27,001 nucleotides of DNA, taken from a virus. The position numbers were made by a program, and so were the translations under genes. Under the pieces are notes generated by a model. It ran no database searches, was not told where the DNA came from, and saw only the letters and a program-made list of their open reading frames with translations. Each line of letters opens with the position of its first letter. The stretch's first letter is position 1. The stretch lies in IMG/VR virus record IMGVR_UViG_3300032299_001609, positions 1-27,001 of that record. The stretch is one strand, 5' to 3'. This document shows positions 1 through 6,178 of the stretch, one piece after another.

Positions 1-2924
1 CCGGTAGAGCTTCAGTGGCTTTAGGCGAAGGTAATGCAGCTAGCGGAAGTTACTCTACTGTAGCTGGCGGTTTTAGCAGTAGAGCTAGTGGCATATATTC
101 CTTTATTGGTGGAGGTGCTTGTAACAATACGGCTAGTGGTTATCGCGGAGCTACAGTAGCTGGTGGTATTGGTAATACAGCTAGTGGATATTGCGGAGCT
201 ACTGTTGGTGGTGGCATAAATAATACAGCTAGTGGTAGTTATTCTATTATAGCTGGTGGTCGTTGTAATACAGCTAGTGGTTATTATTCTACAGTAGGTG
301 GTGGTTATTGTAATACAACTAGCGGTTGGCGTTCTACTATAGGCGGTGGTTGTTGTAATACAGCTAGCGGTGCTTATTCTACTATAGCAGGCGGTTTTAG
401 CAGTAGAGCTAGCGGAAGTTACTCTACTGTAGCAGGTGGCTTTAGCAGTACTGCTAGTAGTGATCATTCTACAGTAGGTGGTGGTATTTGTAATACGGCT
501 AGTGGTGCTCGTTCTACTGCATTAGGTGGATATGGTAATACAGCTAGCGGTACTGGTTCCTTCGTTATCGGTATATCATCAGTTGCTTCAGGCAGATCTA
601 GCGTTGCTTTAGGTGAAGGTAATCTAGCTAGCGGTAATTATTCTACTGTAGCTGGTGGCTTTAGCAGTAGAGCTAGTGGTGGTAGTTCTGTTGTAGCTGG
701 TGGTCGTTGTAATACAGCTAGTGGTAATTATACTACAGCATCGGGGGGATATCGCAATACAGCTAGCGGTAATTATTCTGTTGTAGGAGGTGGTGATAAT
801 AATACAGCTAGTAACTACTCTAGCACTGTAGCTGGTGGTTATTGCAATACAGCTAGTGGTACTTATTCTAATATAGGTGGTGGGTGTAATAATACAGCTA
901 GTGGCGGTTATTCTACTATAGGTGGTGGTAGAAATAATACAGCTAGTGGTTATTTTTCTAATGTAGCTGGCGGGACATATAATATAGCTAGCGGTAGTGT
1001 TTCTAATGTAGCTGGCGGGACATATAATATAGCTAGCGGTAGTGTTTCTAATGTAGCTGGTGGTAGTTGTAACACAGCTAGCGGTGCTTATTCTACTATA
1101 GCTAGCGGTAATTGTAACACAGCTAGCGGTAGCTATACTAATGTAGCAGGTGGTCGTTGTAATACAGCTAGTGGTAATTATTCTACTGTAGTTGGTGGGT
1201 TTAGTAGTAGAGCTAGTGAAATAGGTTCATTTGCTACTGGTCTTTCATCAGTCGCCTCCGGTAGAGCTTCAGTGGCTTTAGGCGAAGGTAATGCAGCTAG
1301 CGGTAATTATACTGTAGTAGCTGGTGGTAGAAATAATACAGCTAGTGGTTATTTTTCTAATGTAGCTGGCGGGACATATAATATAGCTAGTGGTACTTAT
1401 TCTAATGTAGCTGGCGGTCGCAGTAATATAGCAAGCGGTAATTGTTCTAATATAGCTGGAGGTTTTATCAACGCAGCTTGCGGTAATTGTTCTACTGTAG
1501 CAGGCGGTCACAGTAATACAGCTAGTGGCTCGGCTTCTAATATAGCTGGAGGTTTTATCAACAAAGCTTGCGGTGATTATTCTAGTGTAGCAGGCGGTAG
1601 CCGTAATATTGCTTGTAGAGATTATTCTAATGTAGCTGGCGGCTTTAGTAATACAACTAGCGGCTCAGCTTCTAATATAGCTGGTGGTTGGGTTAATAAT
1701 GCTAGTGGATATACCTCTAATATAGCTGGTGGTTATTGTAATACAACTAGTTGTGATTATTCTAGTGTAGCTGGCGGACAATGTAATACAGCTTGTGGTA
1801 GTTGGTCTAGTGTAGCAGGTGGGTTAAAAAATACCGTCTGTGGTGACTATTCTACCGTAGCTGGTGGTTGTTGTAATATAGCTAGTACTCAGTATTCTAC
1901 CGTAGCTGGTGGTTGTTGTAATACAACTAGTTGTGATTATTCTAGTATAGGGGGCGGCGCGTTTAATATTGCTTGCGGTATTTACTCTACTATAGCTGGT
2001 GGTTATGATAACAACACATATAGTACTTATTCAGGATATTACGGCAACTGCCTTAACGGAGGAAATACTATAGGTGGTGGTTTTTGCAATAGGGCTGGTG
2101 CGCAAGGTGATCCTGGTTGTTATGGATTTACTACTATAGCTGGAGGTCGTAGTAATATTGCGTATAATGACTATTCTACCGTAGCTGGTGGTTGTTGTAA
2201 TACCGCTAGTGGTATTTATTCTACCGTAGCTGGTGGTTGTTGTAATATAGCAAGCGGTAGTTGGTCTAGTGTAGCAGGAGGTAGGCTCAATACCGCTAGT
2301 GGTAATTATTCTACTGTAGTTGGTGGGTTTAGTAGTAGAGCTAGTGGGTGCCTCTCTTTTGTAGGTGGAGGCAAATCAAATACAGCAAGTGGGTGCTTCT
2401 CTTTTGTAGGTGGAGGTGATTTAAATGTAGCTAGTGGGTGCCTCTCTTTTGTAGGTGGAGGTGATTTAAATGTAGCTAGTGGGTGTCGCTCTTTTGTAGG
2501 TGGAGGGTATAAAAATGTAACGAGCAGTTCTTTTTCAACTGTAGTAGGCGGATATAGTAGTAGAGCTACTTCTCAGTTTTCAAGTGTATTGGGAGGTATT
2601 TGTAATACCTCGAGTGGTATTTATTCTACTGTAGGTGGTGGTGCTAGTAATACAGCTAGTGGTTGCTACTCTACTATAGCTGGAGGTCTTAACAACGTAG
2701 CTAGTGGTAATAATTCCAGTATACTTGGAGGTGCTTGTAATAATATACGCTCTACAGCAACATGCGCTTCTATTATAGCAGGAGCAAGTATAATAGCTCT
2801 ATCAGCTAATACAGCGTATACACCATGTATAGTACTTACTAATGTACCTATTACCTCTGCTGGATTAGGAACAGGATCTGTATGGAGATGCACTACTAAT
2901 AATATACTATACATAGTACCATAA
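1..2924 (+). CDS. YadA-head-like repeat fibre/adhesin, 5' partial
   Basis: The frame is open from the first base and the window begins inside the protein, because bases 1-46 repeat in frame at 1258-1303. The GTG at 15 is therefore an internal Val codon. About 970 residues are visible, built almost wholly from some 60 units of about 15 residues with the pattern N-T-A-S-G-x-Y-S-T-V-A-G-G-x-x. This resembles the left-handed beta-roll head repeats of YadA/Hia-type trimeric adhesins (Hep_Hag family). A recurring variant, SSVASGRxSVALGEGN, appears three times. The last ~60 residues leave the repeat and end in SAGLGTGSVWRCTTNNILYI, similar in style to tail-fibre C-termini. More than 40 Cys residues occur, mostly at fixed repeat positions, which is odd for this fold. 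Likely a trimeric tail fibre or virion adhesin. The fold is inferred from motif pattern only, and the exact host-binding role is unknown. Confidence 0.75.
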   Translation, partial: GRASVALGEGNAASGSYSTVAGGFSSRASGIYSFIGGGACNNTASGYRGATVAGGIGNTASGYCGATVGGGINNTASGSYSIIAGGRCNTASGYYSTVGGGYCNTTSGWRSTIGGGCCNTASGAYSTIAGGFSSRASGSYSTVAGGFSSTASSDHSTVGGGICNTASGARSTALGGYGNTASGTGSFVIGISSVASGRSSVALGEGNLASGNYSTVAGGFSSRASGGSSVVAGGRCNTASGNYTTASGGYRNTASGNYSVVGGGDNNTASNYSSTVAGGYCNTASGTYSNIGGGCNNTASGGYSTIGGGRNNTASGYFSNVAGGTYNIASGSVSNVAGGTYNIASGSVSNVAGGSCNTASGAYSTIASGNCNTASGSYTNVAGGRCNTASGNYSTVVGGFSSRASEIGSFATGLSSVASGRASVALGEGNAASGNYTVVAGGRNNTASGYFSNVAGGTYNIASGTYSNVAGGRSNIASGNCSNIAGGFINAACGNCSTVAGGHSNTASGSASNIAGGFINKACGDYSSVAGGSRNIACRDYSNVAGGFSNTTSGSASNIAGGWVNNASGYTSNIAGGYCNTTSCDYSSVAGGQCNTACGSWSSVAGGLKNTVCGDYSTVAGGCCNIASTQYSTVAGGCCNTTSCDYSSIGGGAFNIACGIYSTIAGGYDNNTYSTYSGYYGNCLNGGNTIGGGFCNRAGAQGDPGCYGFTTIAGGRSNIAYNDYSTVAGGCCNTASGIYSTVAGGCCNIASGSWSSVAGGRLNTASGNYSTVVGGFSSRASGCLSFVGGGKSNTASGCFSFVGGGDLNVASGCLSFVGGGDLNVASGCRSFVGGGYKNVTSSSFSTVVGGYSSRATSQFSSVLGGICNTSSGIYSTVGGGASNTASGCYSTIAGGLNNVASGNNSSILGGACNNIRSTATCASIIAGASIIALSANTAYTPCIVLTNVPITSAGLGTGSVWRCTTNNILYIVP
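955..1060 (+). repeat. Perfect 45-bp tandem duplication in the fibre gene
   Basis: Two complete identical 45-bp units (955-999 and 1000-1044) are followed by a further 16 matching bases. The period equals one 15-residue protein repeat, so unit gain or loss keeps the frame. A related copy lies near 1345-1390. This identity at DNA level suggests recent slippage or unequal exchange. Confidence 0.9.
1167..1218 (+). repeat. 52-bp dispersed direct repeat, copy 1
   Basis: An exact 52-bp match to 2295-2346, 1128 bp (376 codons) apart and in frame. It encodes ASGNYSTVVGGFSSRAS. Recombination between the copies would delete or duplicate a 376-residue block of the fibre. Confidence 0.85.
1258..1303 (+). 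repeat. 46-bp dispersed direct repeat, partner at 1-46
   Basis: Identical to bases 1-46 of the window, 1257 bp (419 codons) apart and in frame. It encodes the GRASVALGEGNAAS variant unit. A diverged third copy lies near 590-635. The repeat shows that the gene extends left of the window. Confidence 0.85.
2295..2346 (+). repeat. 52-bp dispersed direct repeat, copy 2
   Basis: The partner of 1167-1218; identical over 52 bases and in the same reading frame. Confidence 0.85.
2398..2485 (+). repeat. 45-bp tandem duplication in the fibre gene
   Basis: Bases 2398-2440 are repeated exactly at 2443-2485, with a period of 45. The units encode SFVGGGDLNVASGC. The copies diverge by C to T immediately after, and a less similar unit lies on either side. 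It is in frame, as for the duplication near 955. Confidence 0.85.
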
Positions 2925-2940
2925 CCTTGAAAATTGCAAA

Positions 2941-2967
2941 TAGTCTACTAAATTATAGTAGTGACTA
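2941..2967 (+). promoter_or_regulatory. Imperfect hairpin overlapping the glycosyltransferase start
   Basis: Bases 2941-2950 can pair with 2956-2960 plus 2963-2967, giving two 5-bp stem halves with a 5-nt loop (2951-2955). The unpaired bulge is bases 2961-2962, the first two bases of the GTG start. The stem is AT-rich and weak. It could mask the start codon or be chance; no T-tract follows, so it is not a terminator. Confidence 0.25.
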
Positions 2968-3848
2968 AATCAGCAGTTTTTCATATTGAAGGCGGTATAG
3001 GTAAGCATATAGCAGCTACAGCTGTCGTTGAGTGTTATAAAAAACATAACCCTGATAGAGATATTGTAGTTGTATGTGCGTGGCCTGAGGTCTTTCTCAA
3101 CAATCCTTTTGTCGAACGAGTCTATAAATTGGGAAACGTACCGTATTTTTATCGGGACTTTATTTTAGATAAAGATGTTGAAATTTACGCTAATGAGCCA
3201 TATAAGACTACTTCTCACGTTACTAAAAAGAGTCATCTCATAGATACGTGGTGTAAAATGGTAGGTATTGAATATAGGGACGAAAAGCCTAGACTAGTGT
3301 TGAATTTTAGAGAAAGAGAAATAGCTTCTAAACTGATTAATAATACTTCCGGTAAGCCAGTATTGTTATTTCAGCCATTTGGAGGTCCAGGTAAGGAGCA
3401 TCAAGAGACGCCCTATTCGTGGATGAGAGATATACACCCTAATGTAGCTCAAACTCTAGTAGATAAATTAAATGAAAAGTATCAAGTCGTATATGTGTGT
3501 TATGATTTCCATCCACAGCTACAAAATTGCATTAGAATAGATCAAATTCTTCAAAAGAAAGTATTATTTGGGCTTTTAGAATTCTCAGAAGCAAGACTTT
3601 TAATAGACTCTTCTCTACAGCATGCAGCCGCCGCTTTAAACTTACCTTCTACTGTTGTTTGGGTTGCTACACAGCCAGAGATCTTTGGTTATAATATACA
3701 TAAGAACATTACTCCTAATGAATCGTTCCCTAGAGGTACAGCGGATTCATACCTACACGATTATAACTTCACAGGAGCTATCTACGAGTGTCCTTATATA
3801 GATCCAGATCAGATATTTAATATTGATGCTATTTTAGAAACTCTATGA
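2961..3848 (+). CDS. Glycosyltransferase family 9-like (heptosyltransferase-like)
   Basis: A 295-residue protein resembling GT9, the ADP-heptose:LPS heptosyltransferase family with a GT-B fold. The N-terminus has a Gly-rich loop (IEGGIGKHIAATAVV, about residues 9-23). The C-terminal half carries the family nucleotide-sugar signature as IDSSLQHAAAALNLPS (about residues 215-230, with D216 and H221), followed by a hydrophobic strand and a T-Q-P-E-I-F segment. GTG is taken as the start because an in-frame stop lies at 2949-2951 and no ATG is available. No Shine-Dalgarno is visible. It starts 36 nt after the fibre gene and overlaps the sulfotransferase by 4 nt (ATGA), so the three are probably co-expressed. 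The acceptor is unknown: it may modify host surface glycan or the phage's own fibres. Length and fold fit, but donor specificity cannot be read. Confidence 0.7.
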   Translation: MTKSAVFHIEGGIGKHIAATAVVECYKKHNPDRDIVVVCAWPEVFLNNPFVERVYKLGNVPYFYRDFILDKDVEIYANEPYKTTSHVTKKSHLIDTWCKMVGIEYRDEKPRLVLNFREREIASKLINNTSGKPVLLFQPFGGPGKEHQETPYSWMRDIHPNVAQTLVDKLNEKYQVVYVCYDFHPQLQNCIRIDQILQKKVLFGLLEFSEARLLIDSSLQHAAAALNLPSTVVWVATQPEIFGYNIHKNITPNESFPRGTADSYLHDYNFTGAIYECPYIDPDQIFNIDAILETL

Positions 3849-4663
3849 AAAAACTATTATTCAACTCATCTCTACCTAGATCTGGATCAACATTAATACA
3901 AAATATCTTCGCTCAAAATCCAGATTTTTATTGTACACCAACCTCAGGTACTCTTGAATTAATTTACGGTGCACGAGCTAATTATACTAATGATCCTACC
4001 TTCAAGGCGCAGGATAATGATCTAATGAAACAAGGATTTCAGAACTTCTGTAATAAGGGTCTTCATGGCTTTTACGATGCAGTAACAGATAGACCTGTAG
4101 TATTAGAAAAATCGCGTGGTTGGGGTATACATTATGATCTACTACAGTTTACTCTTAAAGAGCCTCCAAAAATAATTTGCATGGTGAGAGATATTAAACA
4201 AATAGTGGCTTCTATGGAAAAAAAGTTTAGATCTGCTCCTGAGACTGATTCTGGTATAGTTAATCACGGAGAGCTAAGAAACACCACAACACCTAAGAGA
4301 GTAGATCACTATCTCGCAACTCAACCACTAGGATTAGCAATAGAGCGGCTAGGAGAGATCTTTAGACAAGGACTTAACAAAAACATAATGTTTGTAAGGT
4401 ATGAAGATCTATGCAAGTCGCCAGAGAAGACACTCAAAACAGTATATAATTATTTTGAAATACCTTACTATGAGTTTCATAACTTTGAATATATAGACCA
4501 ACTTACACAGGAAGATGACTCCGTATATGGTATATTCGGTGATCATAAAATAAAATCAAAGTTGCTATTAACAGATAACAAACCTGAAGAAATATTAGGT
4601 AAGGATGTATGTAGTTGGTTAGATAATAATTTTAAATGGTATCGCGATATTTTTAACTACTAA
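3845..4663 (+). CDS. Sulfotransferase-family protein (PAPS-dependent)
   Basis: A 272-residue protein with both PAPS-binding signatures of sulfotransferases: a 5'-phosphosulfate loop LPRSGSTLIQNI at residues 10-21, and a 3'-phosphate motif with R115 and S123 (MVRDIKQIVAS), the usual eight residues apart. It continues with a RYEDLCKSPEKT segment near residue 180, also typical of the family. It should move sulfate from PAPS to a hydroxyl or amine, but the acceptor is not visible. Its ATG overlaps the stop of the glycosyltransferase (ATGA), which implies coupled translation and perhaps sequential work on one glycan. Sulfotransferase-like genes are known in some marine T4-like phages. The family call is firm; the substrate is open. 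Confidence 0.8.
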   Translation: MKKLLFNSSLPRSGSTLIQNIFAQNPDFYCTPTSGTLELIYGARANYTNDPTFKAQDNDLMKQGFQNFCNKGLHGFYDAVTDRPVVLEKSRGWGIHYDLLQFTLKEPPKIICMVRDIKQIVASMEKKFRSAPETDSGIVNHGELRNTTTPKRVDHYLATQPLGLAIERLGEIFRQGLNKNIMFVRYEDLCKSPEKTLKTVYNYFEIPYYEFHNFEYIDQLTQEDDSVYGIFGDHKIKSKLLLTDNKPEEILGKDVCSWLDNNFKWYRDIFNY

Positions 4664-4671
4664 CATAAATA
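4664..4671 (+). promoter_or_regulatory. T4-late-type promoter box CATAAATA
   Basis: CATAAATA followed by the 5-nt spacer ATAGT and the ATG at 4677. It matches the T4 late consensus TATAAATA except at the first base; a variable first base is the form reported for cyanophages. The same 16-base string recurs at 6166-6181. Confidence 0.75.
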
Positions 4672-4676
4672 ATAGT

Positions 4677-4922
4677 ATGAGCTTAAAAATTACTTTGAAT
4701 AACCCAATCACTATTGTCAAGCAACCTCTTATAGAAGAGACTATATCAGAGATAACAATAGATCGTATTGTGGATTTACCAAATGAGAAGAAGGTCTTTG
4801 TTTTTGTTAAAGGTGAAAGAATAGAATTAGAGCAACTCTCCGGAGACAATTACGATACTCCTAATGAGTGGACTAACGAAGATGTAGTTTCTGCTGTTAA
4901 AGCATATTACGGAATTAACTAA
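4677..4922 (+). CDS. Small conserved-looking unknown protein (81 aa)
   Basis: I do not recognise a family. The 81 residues are soluble, with beta-strand-like patterns in the first 55 residues (for example KKVFVFVKGERIELEQL) and an acidic, probably helical end (NEWTNEDVVSAVKAYYGIN). There is no signal peptide or membrane segment. The ATG is fixed by the late box 5 nt upstream. The gene has its own promoter and is closed by a strong hairpin terminator 22 nt after its stop, so it is a single-gene late unit, probably made in quantity. A small virion or assembly protein is the likeliest role, but that is inference from context. Confidence 0.7.
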   Translation: MSLKITLNNPITIVKQPLIEETISEITIDRIVDLPNEKKVFVFVKGERIELEQLSGDNYDTPNEWTNEDVVSAVKAYYGIN

Positions 4923-4943
4923 TATTTTTTTTATTAAAACATT

Positions 4944-4968
4944 AAAAAGCGCCCCCTAGGCGCTTTTT
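4944..4968. terminator. Bidirectional rho-independent terminator
   Basis: A 10-bp stem: AAAAAGCGCC (4944-4953) pairs with GGCGCTTTTT (4959-4968) around a 5-nt loop, with further T residues to 4970. The A-tract on the left serves as a T-tract for the minus strand. It lies between the convergent 81-aa gene (plus) and the neck gene (minus) and should end both transcripts. Confidence 0.9.
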
Positions 4969-4972
4969 TTTA

Positions 4973-5749
4973 TTAATAGTAGCTACCGTATATATCTGTA
5001 TCGTTAACAGACATATCCAAAACCTGCGTTTTAGATAAATTATCAACATCAAATAGATATGATTTACCCTCTGATGCACTAACACCGGGTATATTTGCTG
5101 ATATAACACCTGAGAAAGAATTTTCGTATATTTGCTGATTTTGTTTCTCACCAGATAATCCAGGTTCGAATGAATGCTCATATCTCTTAGCTCTTACTCT
5201 ATAAACATAATGTCCTAGGAGCGGGTTGAGTTGCGCTACGTCTTGATCAACCCGTTCAGTTATTTCAAACCATTTAGAACCTCTACCGTTAGGTCTATCG
5301 CAGCCTAGAGCTGTTAGTTCTATTATATCGCCTGATTTAGGCTCTATTACTTGATTAAACTGAGCGTAGTTTACAAGACTACTCATAGTATCAGTAAATG
5401 TTTGTATGTGTAGATAGCCGGTTAACTCATCATCAGAGGCAAATCCAAATTTAGATAAATTTATAGCATTTTCAGATAGTTCTATATACATTTGTAGCTC
5501 ATACGGTCCTAAGAATCTTCTTGTTGGATCCTCACCATATAGTAAATCAGCTGTTGAAAGATTAAATGTGTTAACATAATAGTTAACTGGTATACCGTAA
5601 CTATTAATTAAATCACCAAAAGAAGATTCATAAATAAGCTGCTCTGCTTGAAAATTGCCAGGATTAAAGAACTGACTGCAACCAGGACTAGCAACTGCAG
5701 CAAATACACCTTCAGGAGCGCACTGCGATCTGTTATTATTGCAGGACAT
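4973..5749 (-). CDS. 14: gp14-like neck (head completion) protein
   Basis: A 258-residue protein whose pattern fits the T4 gp14 neck protein family (T4 gp14 is about 256 aa). In order it shows YGIPVNYYVNTF, DLLYGEDPTRRF, a long strand region ending NLSKFGFASDDELTGYLHI, then EPKSGDIIELTALGCDRPNG, KWFEITERVDQD, and NPLLGHYVYRVRAKRYEHSF. The last three elements mirror the conserved (R)P-x-E/S-G-D, F-E-I/V-x and Y-Q/N-x-L-G-x-x-Y-V-Y-x-x-x-x-x-x-x-Y blocks of gp14. It would cap the filled head and form the collar for tail joining. Its start lies 14 nt inside the end of the upstream 124-aa gene, so translation may be coupled. It is read on the minus strand, far from the terminase, unlike the T4 13-14-15-16-17 order. 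The match is by remembered pattern, not by alignment. Confidence 0.65.
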   Translation of the reverse strand: MSCNNNRSQCAPEGVFAAVASPGCSQFFNPGNFQAEQLIYESSFGDLINSYGIPVNYYVNTFNLSTADLLYGEDPTRRFLGPYELQMYIELSENAINLSKFGFASDDELTGYLHIQTFTDTMSSLVNYAQFNQVIEPKSGDIIELTALGCDRPNGRGSKWFEITERVDQDVAQLNPLLGHYVYRVRAKRYEHSFEPGLSGEKQNQQIYENSFSGVISANIPGVSASEGKSYLFDVDNLSKTQVLDMSVNDTDIYGSYY

Positions 5750-6110
5750 TATTTTTCTTTCTATTTCTTAAAATTCCTCTCTGTAAACCTTCTCCATCTT
5801 CGTACATTTCTACTTCTACATCAGAATTTCCTAGTGTTTTAATACCAGGTTCAAAATTAACACCGTAAAGAGCTAAGACGGATAGTAGAGGCTGTCCCAT
5901 CATTTGTACATTATTAGTCTTTCCTCGACAAATATTATCTATAATAGGGTGTTTATGTTGATATTCTTGCTTAAAAGAGTTATCTTTTTCTCTACCTAGG
6001 GGATTTCCTAGTAGTTTGCCATTGTTACCAGCTCTAAGTTTTGATATACCAAAAAACCGACTGTTCTGCTTAGTAGCATACTCAATCAGATACTTTTTAA
6101 AAGTTACCAT
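5736..6110 (-). CDS. Unknown protein preceding the neck gene (124 aa)
   Basis: Not recognised. The 124 residues are basic in the first half (MVTFKKYLIEYATKQNSRFF) and carry a conserved-looking core, GQPLLSVLALYGVNFEPG, followed by an acidic stretch (VEVEMYEDGEG) and a basic tail (RGILRNRKKNN). There is no membrane segment. The ATG sits 5 nt from a late-type box TATAAGTA, which supports this start. Its end overlaps the neck gene by 14 nt in another frame, so the two form one minus-strand unit ending at the hairpin near 4956. In T4 the gene before 14 is 13 (another neck protein, about 309 aa); this protein is much shorter and I cannot claim homology. A head-tail joining role is a context guess. 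Confidence 0.6.
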   Translation of the reverse strand: MVTFKKYLIEYATKQNSRFFGISKLRAGNNGKLLGNPLGREKDNSFKQEYQHKHPIIDNICRGKTNNVQMMGQPLLSVLALYGVNFEPGIKTLGNSDVEVEMYEDGEGLQRGILRNRKKNNVLQ

Positions 6111-6115
6111 ATAAT

Positions 6116-6123
6116 TACTTATA
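6116..6123 (-). promoter_or_regulatory. Late-type promoter box TATAAGTA (minus strand)
   Basis: On the minus strand TATAAGTA is followed by 5 nt (ATTAT) and the ATG at 6110. It differs by one base from TATAAATA. It shares a 68-bp divergent gap with the CATAAATA box at 6166-6173. The fixed spacing is what supports it. Confidence 0.55.
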
Positions 6124-6165
6124 CAAAAAGGAGCGTTATTTTAATAGTTTTTTTTTGCTTTCTTG

Positions 6166-6173
6166 CATAAATA
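6166..6173 (+). promoter_or_regulatory. T4-late-type promoter box CATAAATA
   Basis: CATAAATA, spacer ATAGT (5 nt), then ATG at 6179. It heads the longest plus-strand unit (6179-18734). It also decides the start: the in-frame TTG at 6155 lies upstream of the box and is unlikely to be used. Confidence 0.75.
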
Positions 6174-6178
6174 ATAGT

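Noticed and set aside
215-222. CATAAATA inside the repeat fibre, and other ATAAATA strings near 5629, 7702, 12846, 18257 (plus) and 6412, 8332, 15376, 20423 (minus)
   Set aside because: None has an ATG 5-6 nt downstream; they are expected by chance in AT-rich coding DNA.
21-1511. Minus-strand Ser/Thr-rich open frames opposite the repeat fibre
   Set aside because: They arise because the 45-bp repeat has no stops in that antisense frame; composition is a mirror of the fibre codons and no promoter or start signal is present.
1-2750. Regular 45-bp repeats as a CRISPR array
   Set aside because: The repeats are coding, contiguous and in frame, without unique spacers between conserved repeats.
6155-6178. 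TTG start at 6155 adding eight residues to the beta-helix protein
   Set aside because: It lies upstream of the CATAAATA box; the ATG at 6179 has the fixed 5-nt spacing and yields a typical fibre N-terminus.
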